NCBI GenBank assembly: GCA_034007295.1
Contig: JAVERC010000071.1
Location: 1-11,542 of the forward strand
Direction of reading: 5' to 3'
Length of the DNA: 11,542 bases
From: JACKCP01 sp034007295
Lineage (GTDB): Bacteria; Desulfobacterota; Desulfobacteria; Desulfobacterales; JACKCP01
Positions 6,438-11,542 of this stretch are shown piece by piece (the first letter of the stretch is position 1; every line of letters begins with the position of its first letter). Position numbers and translations under genes: made by a program. The notes beneath the pieces are model-generated. The model searched no databases and was not told the origin of the DNA. It worked only from the letters and a program-made list of their open reading frames with translations.

Positions 6438-7202
6438 TCAGGATTTATCAAGTGCAAATTCAACAAATACAGGAAAATGATCAGAAGGATATTTCCCGTT
6501 TTCACAATATTCAATTATTTTTCCAGATAGAGGCGATAAATTTCCGCTGTATAAAATCCAGTCAATTCTTCCTGTATTTGGGATGCCTGTAAAACCATGA
6601 AAAGTTGCAGACTGGAGATTTGAAAACGGATCTTTAAAATGTGGCGGATTTTGGAATACAAATTGATAATAGCATTTGCCTGTAGGGTCTGCATTAAAAT
6701 CACCGCATAAAACCTTGGGTATTTTTTTATTCAGGCAGGACAATTTATGCCTTATAAGATCAGCACTTTTTATCTGTACGCTGTCTTTAAAATCAAAATG
6801 AGTATTTGTAATTGAAATCAGTTTGTTTTTTTTTGAAAAAAGAGCTGTAACAGCCTGCCTTGGCCACTGGCTTTCTAAAAATTTGCTTTCTAAATATGGT
6901 GTATTGCTTAAAAAAAAATGTTCACTTAAAACGCATTCAAAGTCTTTTTTGTAAAAAATTGGAATTTCCTGCCAGTTAGGATCTTTTTTGCCGTAAAGTC
7001 CTGTGACATTATAATCAGGCAGATTTTTTTTAAGATATTCAAGCTGAAAATCATTTACTTCCTGGATGCCTATGAAATCAGGATTTTTTTGTGAAATAAG
7101 ATTTATTACACTTTTTTTTCTATTGTCCCAGGGATTTTCAATATCAGGGGCAAGGCCAAAACGGATATTAAAGGTCATTATTGAAAATGATTTGAAATTC
7201 AT
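6438..7202 (-). CDS. Endonuclease/exonuclease/phosphatase (EEP) superfamily protein
   Basis: The 254-residue product has every EEP hallmark in order: TFNIRFG (Asn12), GIQEV (metal-binding Glu48), THFD (His135), GDFNADP (Asp168, Asn170), GRIDWIL (Asp214) and PSDHFPV (Asp241-His242). These form the Mg2+-dependent phosphodiesterase site shared by exonuclease III, DNase I, sphingomyelinases and inositol 5-phosphatases. The length and the FNIRFG...NPWDNRK start resemble the soluble, cytoplasmic 'endonuclease/exonuclease/phosphatase family' proteins whose substrate is unassigned. No signal peptide is seen. The ATG at 7202 has no clear Shine-Dalgarno sequence. The gene is divergent from the thioredoxin-fold gene at 7291 (88-bp shared upstream region) and convergent with the transglycosylase gene. 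The 69-bp gap between the last two holds only a weak TAAG/CTTA hairpin followed 7 nt later by seven T. Confidence 0.9.
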   Translation of the reverse strand: MNFKSFSIMTFNIRFGLAPDIENPWDNRKKSVINLISQKNPDFIGIQEVNDFQLEYLKKNLPDYNVTGLYGKKDPNWQEIPIFYKKDFECVLSEHFFLSNTPYLESKFLESQWPRQAVTALFSKKNKLISITNTHFDFKDSVQIKSADLIRHKLSCLNKKIPKVLCGDFNADPTGKCYYQFVFQNPPHFKDPFSNLQSATFHGFTGIPNTGRIDWILYSGNLSPLSGKIIEYCENGKYPSDHFPVFVEFALDKS

Positions 7203-7290
7203 AATTAAAAATTTAACTTTTTTAAAATTTGTAATAAGACATTAATTTTGAAAACATAGAAATAAAAATAAATAAAGTAAAGGTAAAATT
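7203..7290. promoter_or_regulatory. Divergent intergenic control region
   Basis: This 88-bp, almost purely A/T gap must carry the start signals of both the EEP gene (minus) and the thioredoxin-fold gene (plus). AAGGT at about 7280-7284 is the Shine-Dalgarno sequence of the plus-strand gene. I cannot assign promoter hexamers with confidence, since TTGAAA at 7248-7253 has no good partner. Confidence 0.4.
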
Positions 7291-8223
7291 ATGGATTTAA
7301 CCTTTGAAAAAAGTTTTGTTGATCACTACAAAAATAAATTAAATAAAAAAAAATTGTATTTAATAGAAACAGAAAAAAATAATAAAAAACTTAAAGATTT
7401 TATGGAAAATTTAAAACAAATTTTTCCGTGGGCAGATTTTGAGGTTAAAAAAGGAAATGAGCAAAAAATTGAAATTAATAATTTTTCATTTTTTGGTTTT
7501 CCTTATGGCCGTCTTGCAAATTATTTAATAAAAACTGCATGTCTGCCTGAAAAAAAGGTTTTTTCTGACAAATTCACACAAAGGTTTTTTGTTTCCTCAA
7601 TGTGTCCAAATTGTCCAAAGGCTTTTGATCTTTTAATTGAATTTTTAAAAAATAAGAATATTGAAACTAAATTTTATTTTTGTGATGATAATCAAGATTT
7701 TGCAGACAATTTCGGCGTAATGTCTGTTCCCTGTCTTATTATTGAAAAAAATGGAAATGAAATTCAAAGGCTTGTAGGCAGCCTTAATTTAGAAGACCTT
7801 AATGCCTTATTTGAGGAAAAAGACAAAAACGAACTTACATCAGAGTATTTTATAAATATTATTGAACAGGGAAAGGCAGCAGATATTGCAGATATAATGA
7901 TATCTGAAAATAAAGTATTTCAAGGCTTTGTTTCTTTATTTCAGTCTTCTAAATTAGGCATAAGGGTTGGTGCTGCTGTAACAGCTGAAATTTTAGCTGA
8001 AAAATCCCAATTTTTATTTGAAGACCTTGTTACACGACTTAATGAAATTTATTTTGAAGCTTCAATAGAAACAAAGGGTGATATTTTATATTTGTTTTCA
8101 TTATCTGAGCAAAAAAATAAGTGGATAAAACAAATTGAAAAAATTTCAAAAATAGAATCAAATGAAATTTTAAAAGAAATTATTGAAGATTCTCTTGAAA
8201 CACTTAATTCAGAACTTAATTGA
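7291..8223 (+). CDS. Tandem thioredoxin-fold protein with CPNC motif and HEAT-like C-terminal domain
   Basis: The 310-residue product has three parts. Residues 1-85 resemble the first, cysteine-free thioredoxin fold of AhpF N-terminal domains and archaeal-type protein disulfide oxidoreductases, ending in FFGFPYGRLANYLIKTAC. Residues 90-175 form a second thioredoxin/glutaredoxin fold with the redox motif CPNC (Cys105, Cys108) after a strand, and the cis-proline in MSVPCLI (Pro147), followed by an extra Cys148. Residues about 180-310 are helical, with a HEAT-like signature (LGIRVGAAVTAEILAE). A disulfide reductase or dithiol-relay role is likely from the motif. The partner is unknown; the helical tail may be a docking domain. 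No signal peptide is seen, so it is cytoplasmic. ATG 7291 has AAGGT at a good spacing. No adjacent flavoprotein reductase or peroxiredoxin gene is present. Confidence 0.78.
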   Translation: MDLTFEKSFVDHYKNKLNKKKLYLIETEKNNKKLKDFMENLKQIFPWADFEVKKGNEQKIEINNFSFFGFPYGRLANYLIKTACLPEKKVFSDKFTQRFFVSSMCPNCPKAFDLLIEFLKNKNIETKFYFCDDNQDFADNFGVMSVPCLIIEKNGNEIQRLVGSLNLEDLNALFEEKDKNELTSEYFINIIEQGKAADIADIMISENKVFQGFVSLFQSSKLGIRVGAAVTAEILAEKSQFLFEDLVTRLNEIYFEASIETKGDILYLFSLSEQKNKWIKQIEKISKIESNEILKEIIEDSLETLNSELN

Positions 8224-8241
8224 ATTATTTTTGAAACTTAA

Positions 8242-8267
8242 TTGACAATAGTTAAGTGATTTATAAA
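8242..8267 (+). promoter_or_regulatory. Candidate sigma-70-type promoter (short spacer)
   Basis: A perfect TTGACA (8242-8247) is followed by TATAAA (8262-8267), a good -10 match, but with only 14 nt between them, shorter than the normal 16-18. If used, it would give a leader of roughly 180 nt before the cNMP/PilZ gene. Confidence 0.3.
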
Positions 8268-8360
8268 TATTAAAATTTAGTGGCTGGACAAAAACAAGCT
8301 TTTGTTAAAGTTAAAAATCAGTTTTTAGTAAAGATTTATTAATTATTTTTGAATATTACC

Positions 8361-8422
8361 AGTAAATTAAAAAAAAGAGTGCTTTTTTTGAGCAGCTTAC
8401 TAGAATCATAAGGCATATGATT
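8361..8422. promoter_or_regulatory. Palindromic segments upstream of the cNMP/PilZ gene
   Basis: A run of eight A (8369-8376) and seven T (8383-8389) flank GAGTGC, enclosed by AGTAA (8361-8365) / TTACT (8397-8401). Immediately after is a perfect 7-bp inverted repeat AATCATA (8404-8410), AGGCA spacer, TATGATT (8416-8422), a shape expected for a dimeric regulator or a leader hairpin. It ends 31 nt before the ATG of the next gene. It does not match the CRP consensus, and no regulator can be named. Confidence 0.35.
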
Positions 8423-8453
8423 TAAGTTAATACTATATTCCATTGGAGGATAA

Positions 8454-9437
8454 ATGGATTTAAAAAAACTAGAGCATGAAATAAGAACTCATCTTGAAAA
8501 TGGAAATAAAGATCAGGCTGTACAATCGGTTTATCAGGCTGTTTTATTTTTTGCAAAAAATAAAGAATTTACAAAGGCAGAGGCTTTAAGAGATAAAATT
8601 TATGAAATTGATCCACTAGCACTTACAGAAATAGTTGAATCTGCTGAAATTATTGAGAGGGAAAAAAACGAGGCAATTGATAAAAATCATCAGAGCATAT
8701 TTAAAAAACTTTATTCTGACCTTACTTCGGAAGAAGGCAATGCACTTTTCTTTTCAATGAAAGAAGAACATTTCAGTTCTGATGATGTTTTTTTCCGGCA
8801 GGGTGAAAAAAATAATAATCTTTACTTTGTAAATAAAGGCAGTCTGAAAATTCTTCATAAAAAAGACAAGGAAGATATTTTTATAAGAGAAGTAGCTCCA
8901 GGAGCAATTGCAGGTACAGAGTCGTTTTTTAAAACATCTGTATGCACAAATACTCTTGTTGGAAGTTCCCAGGGTTCCTGCCATATTCTAAACAAAGAAA
9001 GGCTGGATAAGCTAAAGGAAGATTTTCCAGGACTTGAACCAAAGTTAAAGGATTTTGCCTTTACCCTTAAAACAACATCTGCACTTGTTCAGGAAAAAGG
9101 TGTAAATAGAAGAATTCACAAAAGATTTTCAACTAATGGTGTAATAGTTTTCCAGATACTGAGTGCTTCTGGAAAAGCAATAGGAAAAGTTTTAAAAGGT
9201 AAATTGTCAGATGTTTCTTCAGGCGGTCTTTCATTTTATTTTACTACTTCAAATGAGAAAAACGTAAAACTGCTTCTTGGAAGAGAGCTTATGATGAAAT
9301 TTATTATACCTGAATCAAAAAACAGGGTTGATATCAAAAAAAAAGGCCAGGTTTTAAGCGTGCTGCCTCAAATGAGCCATGAATATTCAATTCATATTCA
9401 ATTTGATAATCTTCTTGATCCAAAATTTCTTATGTAG
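8454..9437 (+). CDS. Cyclic-nucleotide-binding-fold / PilZ two-domain protein
   Basis: The 327-residue product has a helical N-terminus (1-80, TPR-like in character), a cNMP-binding-type beta-roll (about 100-195) and a C-terminal PilZ domain (about 214-325). The PilZ signatures that bind cyclic di-GMP are both present: RxxxR (Arg220, Arg224) and DxSxxG (Asp253, Ser255, Gly258). In the cNMP fold the stretch equivalent to the CAP phosphate-binding cassette reads GTESFF...CTNTLV. The expected GE is GT (Thr155, although Glu156 follows) and the conserved Arg-Ser is Thr165-Asn166, so classical cAMP/cGMP binding is doubtful. There is no DNA-binding helix-turn-helix, so it is not a CRP-type transcription factor; it probably passes a second-messenger signal to a protein partner. 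A strong Shine-Dalgarno GGAGG (8445-8449) precedes ATG 8454. The last Met and stop codon fall exactly at the edge of the tandem repeat. Confidence 0.87.
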   Translation: MDLKKLEHEIRTHLENGNKDQAVQSVYQAVLFFAKNKEFTKAEALRDKIYEIDPLALTEIVESAEIIEREKNEAIDKNHQSIFKKLYSDLTSEEGNALFFSMKEEHFSSDDVFFRQGEKNNNLYFVNKGSLKILHKKDKEDIFIREVAPGAIAGTESFFKTSVCTNTLVGSSQGSCHILNKERLDKLKEDFPGLEPKLKDFAFTLKTTSALVQEKGVNRRIHKRFSTNGVIVFQILSASGKAIGKVLKGKLSDVSSGGLSFYFTTSNEKNVKLLLGRELMMKFIIPESKNRVDIKKKGQVLSVLPQMSHEYSIHIQFDNLLDPKFLM

Positions 9438-9577
9438 TTGCGGAACGAAAACGGCCTTTTTTGTCCATTTCTGCGTCAGATTCAAAATTTAATCCTCAAA
9501 ATACTCCATGTATTCCTGCGGTTAAATTTTTCATCTTCCTTGAACTGAGCAAAAAATTCTCGTTTTCGGCCAATCAC
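9431..9577 (+). repeat. ~147-bp repeat unit, copy 1 (best preserved)
   Basis: The unit begins TATGTAGTTGCGG, overlapping the last codon and stop of the cNMP/PilZ gene, and ends in TTTTCGGCCAATCAC. Its first 32 bp (9431-9462) are identical to 9578-9609, giving a period of 147 bp. The end sequences form imperfect inverted repeats of about 17 bp (11 matches by eye), with identical cores CGAAAACG at the left and CGTTTTCG at the right. No substantial open frame lies inside. The interior contains GTTAAATTTTTCATCTTCC, shared with the other copies. Confidence 0.85.
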
Positions 9578-9723
9578 TATGTAGTTGCGGAACGAAAACG
9601 GCCTTTTTTTTATTATAAAGCGAGATTTAAAATTTAATTCTTAAAATACTAAATGTATTCTAAAGGTTAAATTTTTTAATCTTTCTTGAACTCAAACAAA
9701 AATTTCTTTTTTTTGACAATGAC
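9578..9723 (+). repeat. ~147-bp repeat unit, copy 2 (diverged towards A/T)
   Basis: The first 32 bp are identical to copy 1, then the similarity decays: the interior keeps AAAATTTAAT, AAAATACT, ATGTATTC, GGTTAAATTTTT and CTTGAACT at the same spacing, but many G/C positions have become A/T. It ends TGACAATGACTAAGTAG, equivalent to the CCAATCACTATGTAG junction between the copies, so the boundary of a third unit is still visible at about 9722-9730. Confidence 0.8.
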
Positions 9724-9731
9724 TAAGTAGA

Positions 9732-9768
9732 TTTTTCCGGTTTTATTTTTAAATAAAAACCGGAAAAA
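9732..9768 (-). terminator. Strong bidirectional hairpin terminator
   Basis: TTTTTCCGGTTTT (9732-9744) and AAAACCGGAAAAA (9756-9768) form a perfect 13-bp stem with an A/T loop. On the minus strand it lies 3 nt after the stop codon of the YfcH-type gene and ends in a run of T. On the plus strand it also has a T-rich arm and may stop transcripts coming through the repeats. It separates the two converging units. Confidence 0.85.
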
Positions 9769-9771
9769 ACC

Positions 9772-10662
9772 TTATAAAAGATTTTCAAAAGCCTTGTAAA
9801 GATTATCAAATTCAAATTTAAAACCACAATTTATAAGTTTTTGAGGATCAGCTTTTTGGCTCATTAAAAGGCTTTTGCCAAATTCTCCTGCAAAAATTTT
9901 TAAGGCAGATTCAGGAACTTTTAAGAAAGCAGGCCTGTTTAAAATTTTCCCAAGAATGTTTGTAAATTCTTTTTGAGTTACAAATTCTGGAGCTGTAAAA
10001 TTATAAATTCCATTATTTTCAGGATTTTCAAGAAGAAAAATACATGCATTTACAAGATCTTCAATATGAATCCACGGGAAAAAATTTTGTCCTGATCCAA
10101 GTACAGGATTAAGCATAAATCTTGCATATGGAAGCATTTGTGCAAGAGCTCCGCCTTGTTTTCCAAGAACTATTCCAAATCTCATGATACATGTTCTTGA
10201 ATTTTTTTCTTGAGCTTTTAAGGCTTCACTTTCCCAGTCTTTGCAGACATTTGAAAGAAAATCGTTACCAGAGCTGCTTTGTTCATTTAAAAGTTCATTT
10301 TTCCTGTCCCCGTAATATCCTGCTGCTGAAGTGCTTATTAAGATGTTTTGTTTTTTTTCATCAATTGCATTTACTATATTTCTTGTTGTAGAAATTCTTG
10401 AATCATAAATAAGGTTTTTATAATTTTTGGTCCAGAATTTAAAAATTGTAGCACCTGCCAGATTAATTACAGCATCTGAATCTGCAATTTCTTTTTGCCA
10501 TTCACCTTGAGAGGTTGTATCAGCAGAAACAAATTTCAAGTTATTTATATTGGAATGATTTTTTGCAATATCAATTGAAACAATTTCATAATTTTTTGAA
10601 ACAAGTTTATTAACAATATTTTTTCCTACAAATCCATTTCCGCCGACTATTGTTATTTTCAT
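9772..10662 (-). CDS. TIGR01777/YfcH-family NAD(P)-binding epimerase-like protein
   Basis: The 296-residue product has an N-terminal Rossmann fold with GGNGFVGKNIV (GxxGxxG at residues 7-13), an acidic end of beta-2 (SIDIA), and the family-specific LAGATIFKFWT segment. STSAAGYYGDR carries the active-site tyrosine region, followed by GKQGGALAQMLP, GSGQNFFPWIHIEDL and a C-terminal DUF1731-type tail (RPAFLKVPESALKI). These place it in the TIGR01777 family of extended short-chain dehydrogenases (E. coli YfcH; plant homologues act in plastid division). The bacterial substrate is unknown. An AAGGAGAT Shine-Dalgarno sequence lies at the very end of the preceding MFS gene, whose stop is 4 bp away, so the two are co-transcribed. 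The length is normal for the family and no lesions are seen. Confidence 0.92.
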   Translation of the reverse strand: MKITIVGGNGFVGKNIVNKLVSKNYEIVSIDIAKNHSNINNLKFVSADTTSQGEWQKEIADSDAVINLAGATIFKFWTKNYKNLIYDSRISTTRNIVNAIDEKKQNILISTSAAGYYGDRKNELLNEQSSSGNDFLSNVCKDWESEALKAQEKNSRTCIMRFGIVLGKQGGALAQMLPYARFMLNPVLGSGQNFFPWIHIEDLVNACIFLLENPENNGIYNFTAPEFVTQKEFTNILGKILNRPAFLKVPESALKIFAGEFGKSLLMSQKADPQKLINCGFKFEFDNLYKAFENLL

Positions 10663-10666
10663 TATT

Positions 10667-11542
10667 TTATCTCCTTTGTCTTTTTTGTTCTTTTCCTCTA
10701 AATGCTGTTATTACAGCTGCTGCAAGTGCAAGAAAAGCTGTTGCAGTCATTGTTATGCCAAAGGCTTTCATAAATGCATAATTCATTTCAGGAACATAGC
10801 TGCTTAGTGTTTTTCCTTGTGATTGTGCCTTAAAATAAAAGTTAAACAAGGATCCTGCCATTGCAATTCCTAAAACCATTCCAAGATTTCTTGCAGCTGC
10901 CATGATAGCACCCCCTGTTCCTTTTATTTCTTCAGGAACAGAGGTCATAAGTGCAGCACTGTTTGGAGAAATAAAAATTGAAGTTCCAATTCCAACAAGA
11001 GAAAGAGCAAAAATAATTGAGTAAGTATTTGAGTCAATACCAAGTCTTGAGCAAAGCCATACTCCAGAAAATAAAACCAGCATGCCTGCAGTACATAAAA
11101 TTCTTGAACCAAGATAATCTGAAAGATTGCCTGAAACCGGCGATACAAAAAAAAGAAATGCAAAAGGAACCATCATTATATAACCTGCTGTCTGGGAGTC
11201 AAGACCCTTTGCTTTCATAAGATAAAAAGGCATAAGAAAAATAATTACAAATAAAATCATAAAAAGAAGAACACCTGAAAGAGAGGTTATTGAAAGCATT
11301 CTGTTTTTAAAAATTTTTAAATTTAAAATAGGATTTGCTGCTTTTTTTTCGTTCAAAATAAACAAGATGAAAAATAATATAAAAACGCCTGCAAATGATG
11401 CAAATTTAAGTGATTTAAAACCCCATTCATATCCATGGGTTAAAACAAGAAGAAAGCTTCCTATTGAAGCTGCGGCAAAAAAAGAACCTTTGTAGTCAAA
11501 TTTATGGTTATTTTTATTTGTTTTAAAATTTTTAAGTATAAA
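10667..11542 (-). CDS. MFS exporter of the DHA2 (EmrB/QacA) type, C-terminal portion (5' end outside window)
   Basis: The minus-strand frame is open from the window edge (11542) to the stop at 10667. That gives 291 residues; the in-frame TTG at 11365 is internal, not the start. The segment begins in the central part typical of 14-helix DHA2 exporters (FDYKGSFFAAASIGSFLLVL, then THGYEWGF). It continues with the NPILNLKIFKNR linker, a motif-A-like loop in the second half (GNLSDYLGSR), GIGTSIFISPNSAALMTSVP and the AAARNLGMVLGIAMAG helix. About seven to eight membrane segments are visible and the C-terminus is basic (KEQKRQRR). Such proteins export drugs, toxic compounds or metabolites by proton antiport. 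No EmrA-like adaptor is visible here, though one could lie upstream. It is followed after 4 bp by the YfcH-type gene. Confidence 0.9.
   Translation of the reverse strand, partial: FILKNFKTNKNNHKFDYKGSFFAAASIGSFLLVLTHGYEWGFKSLKFASFAGVFILFFILFILNEKKAANPILNLKIFKNRMLSITSLSGVLLFMILFVIIFLMPFYLMKAKGLDSQTAGYIMMVPFAFLFFVSPVSGNLSDYLGSRILCTAGMLVLFSGVWLCSRLGIDSNTYSIIFALSLVGIGTSIFISPNSAALMTSVPEEIKGTGGAIMAAARNLGMVLGIAMAGSLFNFYFKAQSQGKTLSSYVPEMNYAFMKAFGITMTATAFLALAAAVITAFRGKEQKRQRR

Noticed and set aside
8285..8300. Sigma-54-type -24/-12 element (TGG-N10-GC)
   Set aside because: The GG/GC spacing is exact, but the rest of the consensus (CAC and TT before GC) is absent and the segment is a plain A-rich stretch; not enough to call.
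11363..11365. TTG start for the MFS gene at 11365
   Set aside because: The frame stays open to the window edge and the upstream residues carry conserved DHA2 sequence, so this TTG is an internal leucine codon.
1..11542. CRISPR array, tRNA, rRNA, integrase, toxin-antitoxin pair or defence island
   Set aside because: No regularly spaced short repeats, cloverleaf sequences, recombinase motifs or paired small toxin/antitoxin genes were seen; the tandem repeats at 9431-9723 lack unique spacers.

Overview
The window is AT-rich throughout (A/T runs dominate both coding and intergenic DNA). It carries genes of a Gram-negative bacterium: a TonB-dependent outer-membrane receptor, a periplasmic lytic transglycosylase, and a PilZ/cyclic-nucleotide-domain signalling protein. 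The AAA-ATPase-like/PD-(D/E)XK protein, the PilZ fusion and the AT-rich composition would suit an anaerobic Desulfobacterota lineage such as the Desulfobacterales. That placement is inference from gene content; there is no rRNA or other phylogenetic marker here.

Layout. Positions 1-714 hold the 3' end of an AAA-ATPase-like/PD-(D/E)XK nuclease-fold gene. Positions 715-1100 are non-coding: they contain a probable decayed minus-strand coding remnant and then an intrinsic-terminator-like hairpin directly in front of the TonB-dependent receptor (1101-3170). A clear terminator follows the receptor. Next come a small two-helix membrane protein (3493-3804) and a small minus-strand hypothetical gene (3919-4128). 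A two-gene plus-strand operon follows: an AI-2E/PerM-family permease starting at TTG 4171, translationally coupled to a MltD-like LysM transglycosylase at 5277. An endonuclease/exonuclease/phosphatase-fold gene (7202-6438, minus) converges on that operon. It is divergent from a tandem thioredoxin-fold/HEAT-like protein (7291-8223). Then comes a cNMP-binding-fold/PilZ protein (8454-9437). At the right end a minus-strand operon holds a DHA2-type MFS exporter (running off the window edge) followed 4 nt later by a TIGR01777/YfcH-type NAD(P)-binding protein, closed by a strong hairpin terminator.

The most distinctive non-gene structure is a repeat family. Two tandem copies of a ~147-bp unit (9431-9723) begin exactly at the end of the PilZ gene. 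A reverse-oriented partial copy lies at 3811-3875 and a more degraded right-end fragment probably lies at 3261-3326. The units have imperfect terminal inverted repeats around CGAAAACG, suggesting a small non-autonomous or REP-like element that settles just 3' of genes.

Functionally the window looks like ordinary chromosomal cell-envelope and signalling genes rather than a defence island or prophage. No CRISPR array, tRNA, integrase or transposase gene was seen. I do not see a convincing new multi-gene system. The best leads are the repeat family, the attenuator-like leader of the TonB receptor, and the cNMP-fold/PilZ protein whose canonical cNMP phosphate-binding residues appear to be replaced.
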